DNA of 52,191 nucleotides, from contig CACNYE010000004.1 in NCBI GenBank assembly GCA_902624515.1, forward strand, positions 1-52,191. Reading direction: 5' to 3'. The translations under genes and the position numbers were made by a program. Source of the stretch: an uncultured Pelagibacteraceae bacterium. GTDB lineage: Bacteria > Pseudomonadota > Alphaproteobacteria > Pelagibacterales > Pelagibacteraceae. Below, one piece after another: positions 1-10,339 of the stretch. Within the stretch, counting starts at the first letter, position 1; each line of letters opens with the position of its first letter. Below the pieces are notes generated by a model that searched no databases, was not told where the DNA came from, and saw only the letters and a list, made by a program, of their open reading frames with translations.

Positions 1-29
1 TTTATATTGATAATCAAAAAATTATTTTT

Positions 30-734
30 ATGGAACAACAGCTTCAAAATAAAAAAGGTCTAGTTGAAAATGTCTTCAATAAAGTATTTGATAAATACGA
101 TTTAATGAATGATTTTATGTCATTAGGTGTTCATCGATTTTGGAAAAGAGATTTGATTAATATGATGGCCCCAACAAAAAATAAAAAATTGATAGATGTT
201 GCATGTGGCACTGGTGATATAGCAAAGCTTTTTTTAAAAAAAACAAATAATGGCTCAGTTGTTTTTAACATTGATTCAAATAAAAATATGATAAGCCAAG
301 GTAAGAAAAAATTTAAGAATTCAAAAAATATTACCTGGTATATTCAGAGTGCTGAAAAATTGAATTTTCAAGATAATTATTTTGATTATTATACAATAAG
401 TTTCGGTCTTAGAAACACAAAGGATATTAATAAATCACTTGAAGAAGCTTATAGAGTTTTAAAACCAGGGGGAAGATTTTTATGTTTAGAATTTTCTAAA
501 ATTAATAATTTAAATTTGAATTTTATATATAAAAAATATTCTAAATTAATACCTAAAATTGGTAAATTAGTTGTAGGTGAAAGCCAACCATATGAGTACT
601 TGGTAGAAAGTATAGAAAAATTTTTAAATCAAGAAGAATTAAAACAAAATATGAAAAAAGTAGGTTTTACAAAGTGTGATTTTAGAAACTTAAGTGGTGG
701 AGTTGTAGCAATTCACTCAGGTTGGAAAGTTTAA
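30..734 (+). CDS. ubiE: Ubiquinone/menaquinone biosynthesis C-methyltransferase UbiE
   Basis: ORF with SAM-methyltransferase motifs (DVACGTGDIA, LKPGGRFLCLEFS, FGLRN); followed directly by ubiB. Confidence 0.95.
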   Translation: MEQQLQNKKGLVENVFNKVFDKYDLMNDFMSLGVHRFWKRDLINMMAPTKNKKLIDVACGTGDIAKLFLKKTNNGSVVFNIDSNKNMISQGKKKFKNSKNITWYIQSAEKLNFQDNYFDYYTISFGLRNTKDINKSLEEAYRVLKPGGRFLCLEFSKINNLNLNFIYKKYSKLIPKIGKLVVGESQPYEYLVESIEKFLNQEELKQNMKKVGFTKCDFRNLSGGVVAIHSGWKV

Positions 735-2302
735 TGTTCAAAAAATTATTTACTTTATTTCAACTTGGTAGAAAAGTAGCTAAGTCTGATATATTATCTA
801 TTACATCTAAATTTCAAAAACCACCCCTAGCAATAATTATTTTATTTAAAATTTTATCATTTTCTTTTTCTGAAAAAAAACAAGTTGATATGGACAAAAG
901 TGAGGGGGAGCGTTTAGCTAATTCACTTGAGTCCATGGGAACAACATTTATAAAGCTTGGTCAATTTCTAGCTACAAGGCCAGATATAATTGGTGAAGAG
1001 TTGTCTCAAAAACTTGAAAACTTGCAAGATAAGCTACCACCATTTTCTTTACTGCAGGCTAAAGAAATTATTAAAAATGATTTAGGTGAAGACACTTATA
1101 ACTCAATAATTGATTTAAGCGAACCTGTAGCTGCAGCTTCAATTGCTCAAGTGCATAAAGCACAAATTAATGATGGTGGAATAATAAAAGATGTCGCAAT
1201 AAAAATTTTACGACCCAATATAAAAAAAATATTTAATGAGGAAATTGATGCAATCATGCTTTTTGCTTTTTTAATTGAGTCCTTCATTAAAAAAACAAAA
1301 AGACTTAAATTAGTTGAAGTAGTTTTTTTATTAAAAGAAATAACTAATTTAGAAATGGATCTTAGATTTGAGGCAGCAGCGGCTAATGAGTACGCGGAAA
1401 ACACAAAAAATGATGTTGGTTTCAGAGTTCCTCAAATTTATTGGAATTTTACAAGTGAAAATGTAATGACATTGGATTGGGTTAATGGAATTTCAATTAG
1501 AGAAACTCAAGAATTAAAAAATAGAAACTTTAACACCGAAAAAATTGCAGAAGATATTATTCAAAATTTTTTAAGACATGCGGTGAGGGATGGATTCTTT
1601 CATGCTGATATGCATCAAGGAAATATATTTATAGATACCGATGGTCAAATTGTTCCTATCGATTTTGGTATAATGGGAAGACTTGATAAAATGAGCAAAA
1701 GATTTTTAGCAGAAATATTATTTGGATTTATTCAACGAGATTATCGAAAAGTTGCAGAGGTACACTTAGTTGCAGGTCTTGTTCCTAAAGAAGTGCCGAT
1801 TGATGATCTCGCTCAAGCTCTAAGATCCATTGGTGAGCCAATATTTGGTCAAGCCGTAAAAGATATATCCGGAGGAAAATTATTAAAGCAATTGTTTGAT
1901 GTTACTGAAAAATTTAACATGCAAACTCAACCACAACTTCTAATGTTGCAAAAAACTATGGTTGTTGTTGAAGGAGTAGCAAGAAAATTAAACCCTAATA
2001 CAAATATATGGACCACATCAAAACCTGTATTAGAGAATTGGTTAAAAGAAACAAAAGATCCAATGACAACTATTAATGAGACAATTCAAAATACCTCGGA
2101 AGTCATCAAAAGATTACCTGAATTTCCTGAAATAATGGATAAAGCTAATCAAGCACTTACTTATCTCGCAAGTGGACAAATTCCTCAAAACTCTAATTCA
2201 TACAATGCTTTAAATTCAAAAAAATCAGAAATGACTGCTTTTAGAAACCAATCTATTATTGGTTTTTTAATCCTTGTAATTTTTGGTCTATTGGTATTTT
2301 AA
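734..2302 (+). CDS. ubiB: UbiB/ABC1 family kinase-like protein, ubiquinone biosynthesis
   Basis: Motifs GTTFIKLGQFLATRPD, AAASIAQVHKA, HADMHQGNIFI; C-terminal TM segment. The track starts at TTG 722, but ATG 734 overlaps the ubiE stop (TAATG) and is the more likely start. Confidence 0.93.
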   Translation: MFKKLFTLFQLGRKVAKSDILSITSKFQKPPLAIIILFKILSFSFSEKKQVDMDKSEGERLANSLESMGTTFIKLGQFLATRPDIIGEELSQKLENLQDKLPPFSLLQAKEIIKNDLGEDTYNSIIDLSEPVAAASIAQVHKAQINDGGIIKDVAIKILRPNIKKIFNEEIDAIMLFAFLIESFIKKTKRLKLVEVVFLLKEITNLEMDLRFEAAAANEYAENTKNDVGFRVPQIYWNFTSENVMTLDWVNGISIRETQELKNRNFNTEKIAEDIIQNFLRHAVRDGFFHADMHQGNIFIDTDGQIVPIDFGIMGRLDKMSKRFLAEILFGFIQRDYRKVAEVHLVAGLVPKEVPIDDLAQALRSIGEPIFGQAVKDISGGKLLKQLFDVTEKFNMQTQPQLLMLQKTMVVVEGVARKLNPNTNIWTTSKPVLENWLKETKDPMTTINETIQNTSEVIKRLPEFPEIMDKANQALTYLASGQIPQNSNSYNALNSKKSEMTAFRNQSIIGFLILVIFGLLVF

Positions 2303-2310
2303 TTCAGTCG

Positions 2311-3510
2311 ATGGATAATTTGAACAATAAAAAAATCTTATTAATAATTTGTGGTGGAATAGCTGCCTATAAAAGTCTCGAAATAATTAGGCTTTTAAAA
2401 AAGAATAACGTTATTATAAAAACAATTCTTACCAAAAGTGGTGCAGAATTTGTAACACCTCTTTCAATTACTTCGTTATCTCAATCAAAAGTTTATCAGG
2501 ACCTTTTTAGCATAGAAAATGAGGCAGAGATGGATCATATTAGCCTTTCAAGGTGGGCAGACCTTATTTTAATTGCACCTGCAACAGCTAATACAATATC
2601 TAAACTTGCAAATGGAAACTCTGATGATTTGGCGTCTACAGTTACTCTTGCTTCAAACAAAAAAATTTTTATTGCTCCCGCAATGAATGTAAGAATGTGG
2701 GATCATCGATCTACTAAAGATAATATAGCTAAATTAAAAACTTATAGCTATAAACTGATTGGTCCAAAAATTGGGGACATGGCATGTGGTGAATATGGTG
2801 AAGGAAAAATGTCAGAACCAATAGAAATAGTTAAAGAATTAGAAAATTATTTTAAAAATTTAAAGAAAAATAATAAATTGAGGGCAATAGTAACTGCGGG
2901 GCCTACTAATGAATATATTGATCCTGTAAGATTTATTACTAATAAATCAAGTGGAAAACAAGGATATGAAATTGCAAAATCATTATTAAAAAAAGGTTTT
3001 GATACAACCTTAATTTCAGGGCCAACAAATTTGGAAGTAAATAACGATATTAATTTAATTAAAGTTGAAACTGCTGAAGAAATGTTTCAAGCGACACTTA
3101 ATAGCTTACCTGCTGATGTTGCGGTATTTTCAGCAGCAGTTGGAGATTATAAAGTAAAAAAAACTTCAAAAGAAAAAATTAAGAAAGTAGATAATCTCAA
3201 TTTAGAATTAGAAAAGAATGTAGATATTCTAAATTATATTTCTAATCATAATTCTTTGAGACCAAAGCTTGTAATTGGATTTGCTGCAGAAACTAATAAT
3301 TTAGAAAAATACGCTAATAAAAAACTTAATGAAAAAAATTGTGATTGGATAATTGCAAATGATGTATCAAATAAAAAAATAGGATTTAACTCAGATTTTA
3401 ATGAAGTATTAATTTTTTATAAAAATAATGATACTGAAAAACTTAAATACAAACCTAAGTCTGAAATTTCAGATGAAGTAGTAGAAAAAATCATTAATCA
3501 TTTAAATTAA
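2311..3510 (+). CDS. coaBC: Bifunctional phosphopantothenoylcysteine decarboxylase/phosphopantothenate-cysteine ligase
   Basis: ICGGIAAYKSLEIIR, APAMNVRMW, TAGPTNEYIDPVRFITNKSSGKQG. Confidence 0.95.
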   Translation: MDNLNNKKILLIICGGIAAYKSLEIIRLLKKNNVIIKTILTKSGAEFVTPLSITSLSQSKVYQDLFSIENEAEMDHISLSRWADLILIAPATANTISKLANGNSDDLASTVTLASNKKIFIAPAMNVRMWDHRSTKDNIAKLKTYSYKLIGPKIGDMACGEYGEGKMSEPIEIVKELENYFKNLKKNNKLRAIVTAGPTNEYIDPVRFITNKSSGKQGYEIAKSLLKKGFDTTLISGPTNLEVNNDINLIKVETAEEMFQATLNSLPADVAVFSAAVGDYKVKKTSKEKIKKVDNLNLELEKNVDILNYISNHNSLRPKLVIGFAAETNNLEKYANKKLNEKNCDWIIANDVSNKKIGFNSDFNEVLIFYKNNDTEKLKYKPKSEISDEVVEKIINHLN

Positions 3511-3947
3511 TGGTTAAAGTTGTAATCAAAAAATTAGACTCCTCTGTTCAATTACCTTCATATAAAACCGATGGTGCATCAGGTATGGATTTAATGGCAC
3601 ATATAGAAAAACCAATTAACTTAAAACCAGGCAAATCTTGTCTTGTTCCGACTGGTTTATCAGTTGCATTCTCTGAAGAATACGAGATTCAAATAAGACC
3701 AAGATCCGGTTTAGCAGCAAAAAACAATATTAGTGTTTTAAATACACCAGGTACAATCGATAGCGATTATAGGGGAGAAATTAAAATAATTTTATTTAAT
3801 CATGGAAGTGAAGATTTTATAATTAACAATAATGATAGAGTTGCTCAAATGATATTAACTCCAGTTATAAAAATGGAATTAGAAGAAAAAAGTGAACTTC
3901 CAAAATCAATAAGAGGTGAGGGAGGTTTTGGTTCAACTGGTAAATGA
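3510..3947 (+). CDS. dut: dUTP diphosphatase
   Basis: RPRSGLAAKNNI, NTPGTIDSDYRGEI, RVAQMI, GEGGFGSTGK. Confidence 0.95.
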   Translation: MVKVVIKKLDSSVQLPSYKTDGASGMDLMAHIEKPINLKPGKSCLVPTGLSVAFSEEYEIQIRPRSGLAAKNNISVLNTPGTIDSDYRGEIKIILFNHGSEDFIINNNDRVAQMILTPVIKMELEEKSELPKSIRGEGGFGSTGK

Positions 3948-4681
3948 AAAATAGTTTAAATAAATCTCAAATTGAAAGATTTTCGAGACAATTAGTTTTA
4001 AAAAATATAGGTGCCAAAGGTCAAAAAAAAATTTTATCCTCTAAAGTTTTAATTGTTGGTATAGGTGGTTTAGGTTGCCCTGCAGCAGAAAATCTAGTAA
4101 GAGCTGGTATTGGCACTATAGGTCTAATAGATAACGACATTGTCAACCTTTCAAATATTCATAGACAAAGCTTATTTAATTCTAAAGACATTAAAAAAGC
4201 AAAAGTTACTGTAGCAGCAAAAAAACTTAAAGAAATAAATCCTCTAACAAAAATTAAAATTTATAAATCAAGACTCACTGAGAATAATATTGAAAAAATA
4301 ATTAAAAATTATGAACTTATTATTGATGGTTCTGATAATTTTAAAACTAAATTCTTAATTAATGATTATTGTATGAAGTTACAAAAAAAATTGGTTACTG
4401 GTGCAATAAGTAAATTTGATGGTCATATATTTACATTTGATTTTAAGAATAAAAAAACAGCATCATTGAAAAATTTTTATCAAGAAAATGAGATTTCAGA
4501 TGATGCTTTAAATTGTGAATTTGAAGGAGTTCTAGGAACAATCGCATCAGTCGTGGGTACTACCCAAGCTAATGAAGCTTTAAAAATGTTAATGGAAATT
4601 GGTCGAAACTTAAAAAACCAAATATTAATCATAGATCTACTAAATCTTAATTTTAGAAAAGTTAAATTTAAAAAAAGATAA
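3944..4681 (+). CDS. ThiF/MoeB/HesA family adenylyltransferase
   Basis: RFSRQLVLKNIGAKGQKKIL, VGIGGLGCPAAENLVRAGIG, DGSDNFKTKFLINDYC. Confidence 0.88.
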   Translation: MKNSLNKSQIERFSRQLVLKNIGAKGQKKILSSKVLIVGIGGLGCPAAENLVRAGIGTIGLIDNDIVNLSNIHRQSLFNSKDIKKAKVTVAAKKLKEINPLTKIKIYKSRLTENNIEKIIKNYELIIDGSDNFKTKFLINDYCMKLQKKLVTGAISKFDGHIFTFDFKNKKTASLKNFYQENEISDDALNCEFEGVLGTIASVVGTTQANEALKMLMEIGRNLKNQILIIDLLNLNFRKVKFKKR

Positions 4682-4695
4682 GATAATATTTAATA

Positions 4696-5139
4696 ATGAA
4701 AAAAATTTTTTTTTTAATATTATTTTGGATTTTCTTCCAATCTAGCGTTATTTCTGAAGAAATTTTTCTTTCATTAAAAAATAACAAAGTTAACGTAAGA
4801 TATGGTCCAAGCTTTGAATCACCAATTAAATTTGTTTATAAAAAAGTTAATTTACCAATAAAACAAATTGATAAGAAAGAAAATTGGAGAAGAATTATAG
4901 ACTCTAAAAATAATAGTGGATGGATACATTGGTCCCAATTAAAAAAAACTAATTCTATAATTCCTTTGGAAGATAAAATTTTATTTAAAAATCCTTCTAA
5001 TTTTTCAAAACCTATAGCTAAAATTAAAAAAGGTAGGCTTTTAATAATTCAAAAGTGTGATGGCAAATGGTGTAAAATTAAAACTAAAAAAATTAGAGGT
5101 TGGATTAAAATAGATAATATTTGGGGTTCAATTAATTAA
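4696..5139 (+). CDS. Exported SH3-domain protein
   Basis: N-terminal signal peptide; VNVRYGPSFESPIKFVY and GWIHWSQL repeats typical of bacterial SH3 domains. Confidence 0.8.
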   Translation: MKKIFFLILFWIFFQSSVISEEIFLSLKNNKVNVRYGPSFESPIKFVYKKVNLPIKQIDKKENWRRIIDSKNNSGWIHWSQLKKTNSIIPLEDKILFKNPSNFSKPIAKIKKGRLLIIQKCDGKWCKIKTKKIRGWIKIDNIWGSIN

Positions 5140-5193
5140 AATCTATTAAGAAAAATTTTTGAGCTGATTGATATATACCGTTCATAATTTCTA

Positions 5194-5790
5194 TTAACCT
5201 TTAAAAGGACTTTCTAGGACACAAGCAACTAAATGAACTCTTGCTTGCTCACCACCATTGAAGAAATTGTGATATTTTGTATTATTAGTTATCCATACTT
5301 TGCCATCTGCTGGAAGATGTTTTGCAACATTTTCAATAACCATTGAACAGCCTTTATTAGTAATAATTGGCACATGAAGTCTGCATTCTGGATCTTTATG
5401 CCAACTCAATGTTGATCTAGGTTCTTTTAATAATAGCCTTACTCTTCCCAATTTAAATTTTTTACTTAATGTTTCGTACACCTCTTTAAAATAAGTTTTT
5501 TCAAACTCAGGAATTAGTTGAGTATATTTTGATTCATCTATATCAATATCTCTTGAAACTTCTTTCCCGCTATCATCAGCAATAGTCCAATATTTTCCTC
5601 TTATGCTATTTCCCTTAATAGAATTATCATCATTCGGTATTTGATTAATTGGTATAGCTCCAAAATGAGTGACACCTGGAGAATTAAAATTTTTATCTTT
5701 TAAAATTTTATCTAAATCATCTCTCAATTTTGAAATATCGAAATTCAAATTAGGAACTTCATAAAAGTCCTCAAAACTTACAGTTGTCAT
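5194..5790 (-). CDS. Aspartyl/asparaginyl beta-hydroxylase-like 2-oxoglutarate/Fe(II) protein
   Basis: STLSWHKDPECRLHVPIITNKG (HxD-like) ... NNTKYHNFFNGGEQARVHLV (distal His/Arg); 19 bp downstream of katG on the same strand. Confidence 0.7.
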   Translation of the reverse strand: MTTVSFEDFYEVPNLNFDISKLRDDLDKILKDKNFNSPGVTHFGAIPINQIPNDDNSIKGNSIRGKYWTIADDSGKEVSRDIDIDESKYTQLIPEFEKTYFKEVYETLSKKFKLGRVRLLLKEPRSTLSWHKDPECRLHVPIITNKGCSMVIENVAKHLPADGKVWITNNTKYHNFFNGGEQARVHLVACVLESPFKG

Positions 5791-5809
5791 ATATATATTT
5801 CTTAATTGA

Positions 5810-8047
5810 TTAATTTAATTTTAAATCAAACCTGTCCGCATTCATAACTTTAACCCATGCAGCTACGAAATCCTTAACAAATTTATCTTGAGAATCTTCA
5901 CATGCATATACTTCTGCTAAAGCTCTTAATTGTGAATTTGAGCCAAAAATTAAGTCAACTCGTGTAGCTTCCCATTTAATTTTTTTTGTTTTTCTATCTG
6001 TGCCAACAAATTTTTGTTCAGATTTATCAGTTTCTTTCCATGTTGTATTCATATCTAATAAATTTGTAAAATAATCATTTGTGAGCGTTCCTGGTCTTTT
6101 TGTAAAAACACCAAATTTTGAGTTATCAAAATTAGTATCTAAAACTCGCATACCACCTATTAAAACAGTCATTTCAGGAGTTGTAAGACCTAATAATTGT
6201 GCTTGATCAATCAATTTTTCCTCAGAAGATACATTTGATGCCCCCCCATTTAAATAATTTCTAAAACCATCTGCTTGTGGTTCTAGCAATCCAAATGAAT
6301 TAATGTCTGTTTGGTCTTGTTTCGCGTCTCCTCTGCCAGCCGAAAAAGGCACATTAATTTTATGACCCACTTTTTTAGCGGCCATTTCTATACCAACACC
6401 TCCGGCCAAAACAATAAGGTCAGCCATAGAAACACTCTTCTTTTTACTATCAAATTTATTTTTTACATTCTTAAGAACAGAAATAACTTTCGAGAGTTTT
6501 GTTGGATTATTAACTTTCCAGTTCTTTTGTGGTTCTAATAAAATTCGAGCGCCATTAGCTCCACCCCTCTTATCTGAACCTCTAAAAGTTGAAGCAGAAG
6601 CCCAGGCTGTAGAAACCATTTGAGAAATTGATAATTTTGATTTTAAAATCTTTGATTTTAAATCTTTAATATCTTTTGATTTTAATTTGTATTTTGGTTT
6701 ATCTATTGGATCTTGCCAAATTAAGTCTTCCTTTGGAACGTCACTTCCCAAGTAACAAGCTTTAGGACCCATATCCCTGTGAGTTAATTTAAACCAAGCT
6801 CTAGCAAATGCATCATGGAATTCTTTTGGATTTTCATGAAAATGTCTTGTAATAGGTCCATAACCTGGATCAACTTTTAGTGAAATATCTGTAGTTTGCA
6901 TCATCGGAGGATGAAATACATTTTTATTGTGTGCATCTGGGACCATTTTAATTTCTTGTCCATTTTTTTTTGGTGTCCATTGATGAGCGCCTGCTGGGCT
7001 TTTTGTAAGTTCCCATTCATGACCATATAGACAATCCAAGTAACCCATATCCCATTTAATTGGATTTTGAGTCCATGCTCCCTCTATACCACTACTTATT
7101 GTATCAACTCCTTTTCCAGATTTATAACCACTATTCCATCCAGTTGCTTGATCTTGAATTTTTGATGCCTCTGGATCAGGGCCTTTATGAGACTCAGGAG
7201 CTGCACCATGTGATTTACCAAACGTATGACCTCCAGCAACTAATGCTGCTGTTTCATAATCATTCATAGCCATTCTTCCAAATGTTTCTCTAATGTCATG
7301 AGCCGCAAGTAAAGGATCTGGGTTTGCATCGGGTCCTTGAGGATTTACATATATCAGCCCCATATGTGAAGCTCCTAAAGGCTGCTCTAAATCTCTTTTA
7401 CCACTGTATCTTTTAACATCTAACATTTCTTTTTCAGAGCCCCAATAAATATCATCTTCTGGCTCCCAAATGTCTACTCTACCAGCTCCAAATCCAAATG
7501 TTTTAAACCCCATTGAATCTAATGCTACGTTTCCAACCAAGATAAAAAGATCTGCCCAAGATATTTTTTTTCCATACTTTTGTTTGATCGGCCACAAAAG
7601 CAATCTCGCTTTATCTAAATTGACATTATCAGGCCAAGAATTTAATGGCGCAAAACGTTGATTTCCTGTTCCAGCTCCACCTCTACCATCACCTGTTCTA
7701 TAAGTTCCTGCTGCGTGCCAAGCAAGTCTGATAAATAACGGACCATAATGTCCATAATCTGCTGGCCACCAATCTTGGGAGTTGGTCATTAATTTTTTCA
7801 AATCTTTTTTTAAAGCTTTAAAATTTAGTTTTTTGAATTCTTTCGAATACTTAAAATTTTTATCCATTGGATTAGATAGACTTGAGTGTTGACTTAAAAT
7901 TTTTAAATTCAAACTATTAGGCCAAAAATCTCTGTTATTTTGACCTTTTCCTGCAGAATATTTTGCTGGGGTACCTGCTCCAGTAAACGGGCACTTGCTT
8001 AACTCGTTCGCCTTAAAAGATTTATTTTTAAATTTTTCAGTACTCAT
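5810..8047 (-). CDS. katG: Catalase-peroxidase KatG
   Basis: [86 protein letters not shown]; full two-domain length. Trp-Tyr-Met adduct residues appear present. Confidence 0.98.
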   Translation of the reverse strand: MSTEKFKNKSFKANELSKCPFTGAGTPAKYSAGKGQNNRDFWPNSLNLKILSQHSSLSNPMDKNFKYSKEFKKLNFKALKKDLKKLMTNSQDWWPADYGHYGPLFIRLAWHAAGTYRTGDGRGGAGTGNQRFAPLNSWPDNVNLDKARLLLWPIKQKYGKKISWADLFILVGNVALDSMGFKTFGFGAGRVDIWEPEDDIYWGSEKEMLDVKRYSGKRDLEQPLGASHMGLIYVNPQGPDANPDPLLAAHDIRETFGRMAMNDYETAALVAGGHTFGKSHGAAPESHKGPDPEASKIQDQATGWNSGYKSGKGVDTISSGIEGAWTQNPIKWDMGYLDCLYGHEWELTKSPAGAHQWTPKKNGQEIKMVPDAHNKNVFHPPMMQTTDISLKVDPGYGPITRHFHENPKEFHDAFARAWFKLTHRDMGPKACYLGSDVPKEDLIWQDPIDKPKYKLKSKDIKDLKSKILKSKLSISQMVSTAWASASTFRGSDKRGGANGARILLEPQKNWKVNNPTKLSKVISVLKNVKNKFDSKKKSVSMADLIVLAGGVGIEMAAKKVGHKINVPFSAGRGDAKQDQTDINSFGLLEPQADGFRNYLNGGASNVSSEEKLIDQAQLLGLTTPEMTVLIGGMRVLDTNFDNSKFGVFTKRPGTLTNDYFTNLLDMNTTWKETDKSEQKFVGTDRKTKKIKWEATRVDLIFGSNSQLRALAEVYACEDSQDKFVKDFVAAWVKVMNADRFDLKLN

Positions 8048-8076
8048 AGATATCTCCTTAATTAATAATTTCTAGT

Positions 8077-8092
8077 TTATAACGATTCTAAA
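8077..8092 (-). promoter_or_regulatory. Putative Irr/PerR-type operator upstream of katG
   Basis: Minus strand TTTAGAATCGTTATAA, about 30 bp upstream of the katG ATG; matches the site at 8552-8567 at 13/16 positions. Confidence 0.55.
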
Positions 8093-8135
8093 AAAGTGTC
8101 AATTATATAAAAATGACCCTAAATTTTTTCAAAAA

Positions 8136-8534
8136 TTAATCTTCTAGTTTTACTAGAACTTCTACAGATTTAATTTTTTTTCCGTCGATTTGCTTTAAAA
8201 TTTTTATTGGCCCAACTTCAGAAGTTTCTAAATCAATTAATTTTTCATCCTTCAAATCATAAAAATGGTGATGGTCTGAAACGTTTGTATCAAAATAAGT
8301 TTGATTTGAGTTAATTGGTATTTGTTTTAAATATCCTTTTTTTTCAAAAGCATGAACAGTATTGTAAACAGTAGCTAAAGAGATTTTATTATTTAATTGT
8401 TTCTTAATTTTATTTGCCAGGTCATTGATTGTGAAATGAAAAGTTTTTTCAGTATCAAACAAAACTTCACATATTTGGAGCCTTTGTTTAGTTGGCCTTA
8501 GTCCTGAATTTCTTAGTTTTTCAATATATTTCAT
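8136..8534 (-). CDS. irr: Fur-family regulator, Irr-like (PerR-like alternative)
   Basis: GLRPTKQRLQICEVLF, SLATVYNTVHAFEKKGYLKQI, DHHHFYDL; no CxxC motifs; adjacent to fabA. Confidence 0.75.
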   Translation of the reverse strand: MKYIEKLRNSGLRPTKQRLQICEVLFDTEKTFHFTINDLANKIKKQLNNKISLATVYNTVHAFEKKGYLKQIPINSNQTYFDTNVSDHHHFYDLKDEKLIDLETSEVGPIKILKQIDGKKIKSVEVLVKLED

Positions 8535-8551
8535 TACTAATATACTATTTG

Positions 8552-8567
8552 TTATAATTGTTCTAAA
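8552..8567 (-). promoter_or_regulatory. Putative Irr/PerR-type operator upstream of the Fur-family regulator
   Basis: Minus strand TTTAGAACAATTATAA in the irr/fabA divergent intergenic region; shares TTTAGAA-N3-TTATAA with the katG upstream site. Confidence 0.55.
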
Positions 8568-8625
8568 CTAGATTAAAAATATATTATATATTGATAAAAT
8601 CAAGTAAATAAGAGTACTCAATTTT

Positions 8626-9126
8626 ATGAAAAAAAATTCATACTCATATGAAGAGTTAATTAATTGTGGCAATGGCCAATTATTTGGTCCAGGTAATGCT
8701 AAATTACCACTTCCGCCAATGCTTATGTTTGATAGAATTACAGATATAAATGATGATAATGGTGCTTTTAAAAAAGGGTCATTAAAAGCAGAATTAGATA
8801 TTAAAAAAGATTTATGGTTTTTTGATTGTCATTTTAAAGAAGACCCTGTGATGCCAGGTTGCCTCGGGCTTGATGCTATGTGGCAATTAGTTGGTTTTTA
8901 TTTGGGTTGGATAGGAAACCCTGGGAAAGGAAGAGCTTTGGGAGTAGGAACTGTTAAATTCACCGGTGAAGTATTGCAGAATGTTAAATTAGTGACATAT
9001 GAGATTGATATGAAAAAAATTATGTCTCCTGGTGGAACGACTGTGGGGCTAGCTAATGGAGTTGTTTTGGCTGATGGAAAAAAAATCTATTCAGCAGAAA
9101 GTTTAAAAGTAGGATTATTTAAGTAA
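8626..9126 (+). CDS. fabA: 3-hydroxydecanoyl-ACP dehydratase/isomerase FabA
   Basis: [30 protein letters not shown]. Confidence 0.96.
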   Translation: MKKNSYSYEELINCGNGQLFGPGNAKLPLPPMLMFDRITDINDDNGAFKKGSLKAELDIKKDLWFFDCHFKEDPVMPGCLGLDAMWQLVGFYLGWIGNPGKGRALGVGTVKFTGEVLQNVKLVTYEIDMKKIMSPGGTTVGLANGVVLADGKKIYSAESLKVGLFK

Positions 9127-10337
9127 TGAGAAGGGTTGTAATTACAGGCTTAGGTATAGTTTCATGTTTAGGAAATAATCAAGAAGAAGTTCATCAATCT
9201 CTTTTAAATTCAAAATCAGGGATAACTTTTTCTGAAGAGTATAAAGAACACAATCTTAAAAGCCATGTTCATGGAAAACCTAAAATTAAACTTGAGGATC
9301 ATGTAGATAGAAAAACTATAAGATTCATGGGGTCAGGCTCAGCTTATAATTATATTGCAATGAAAGAGGCAATTAGAGATTCTGGCTTAGAAGAAAATGA
9401 AGTAAGTAATTTTAAAACAGGAATTGTAATGGGTTCCGGAGGTCCTTCTATTGAAAACGTAATTTTAGCTGCTGATAAAACTAGAGCCAAAACACCAAAA
9501 TTAATGGGTCCATTTATTGTTCCTAGAACAATGGCTAGTACAGCTTCAGCAACACTTGCTGTTCCTTTTAAAATAAAAGGAACAAACTACACAATGAGTT
9601 CTGCCTGTGCAACTAGCGGACACTGTATTGGAAACTCTATGGAGTTAATTCAAATGGGTAAACAAGATGTTGTATTTGCAGGCGGAAGTGAAGAAATTCA
9701 CTGGGCAATGACTGCTATGTTCGATGCAATGACTGCTTTGTCGTCAAAATATAATGGTACTCCACAATCAGCTTCAAGAGCATATGATAAAACTAGAGAT
9801 GGTTTTGTAATCGCAGGTGGCGGTGGAGTTTTAGTTCTTGAAGAATACGAACATGCAAAAGCTAGAGGTGCAAAAATCTATGCAGAATTAACAGGTTATG
9901 GAGCTACTTCTGATGGATATGATATGGTAGCACCATCAGGTGAAGGAGCCGTAAGATGTATGAAAATGGCAATGGCAACTTCAAAAAATAAAATTGATTA
10001 TATTAATACCCACGGAACATCTACCCCAGTGGGAGATATAACTGAACTAAATGCAGTTAAAAATACTTTTGGAGATAATATTCCAAAAATTAGTTCAACA
10101 AAATCATTGTCGGGACATCCTCTAGGGGCTGCATCAGTACATGAAGCCATTTATTGTTTGATAATGATGAAAAATAATTTCATTGCAGGTTCAGCAAATA
10201 TTAATGAAATGGATGAAGAAGCTAAAAAATTTCCGATAGTTTCCAAAACAGAAACTGGAGTAACTTTAAACACTGTAATGTCTAATAGTTTTGGTTTTGG
10301 AGGAACCAATGCTGCTTTAATTTTTGAAAAAGTTTGA
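9126..10337 (+). CDS. fabB: Beta-ketoacyl-ACP synthase I FabB
   Basis: [56 protein letters not shown]. Confidence 0.96.
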   Translation: MRRVVITGLGIVSCLGNNQEEVHQSLLNSKSGITFSEEYKEHNLKSHVHGKPKIKLEDHVDRKTIRFMGSGSAYNYIAMKEAIRDSGLEENEVSNFKTGIVMGSGGPSIENVILAADKTRAKTPKLMGPFIVPRTMASTASATLAVPFKIKGTNYTMSSACATSGHCIGNSMELIQMGKQDVVFAGGSEEIHWAMTAMFDAMTALSSKYNGTPQSASRAYDKTRDGFVIAGGGGVLVLEEYEHAKARGAKIYAELTGYGATSDGYDMVAPSGEGAVRCMKMAMATSKNKIDYINTHGTSTPVGDITELNAVKNTFGDNIPKISSTKSLSGHPLGAASVHEAIYCLIMMKNNFIAGSANINEMDEEAKKFPIVSKTETGVTLNTVMSNSFGFGGTNAALIFEKV

Positions 10338-10339
10338 TT

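Noticed and set aside
1147-1404. Antisense ORF in ubiB and similar antisense ORFs in pnp, infB, nusA, miaB, dnaK, dnaJ, trpS and the porin
   Set aside because: Fully nested opposite strong conserved genes; low-complexity translations with no family signature.
6239-6251. C7 run inside katG as a phase-variation tract
   Set aside because: Unusual in AT-rich DNA but read in-frame through NGGASN with the ORF intact; no evidence of length variation from one sequence.
6311-7661. Plus-strand ORFs 6311-6538, 7060-7269 and 7470-7661
   Set aside because: They lie antisense inside the clear katG coding sequence, have no recognisable domains and are best explained as chance ORFs.
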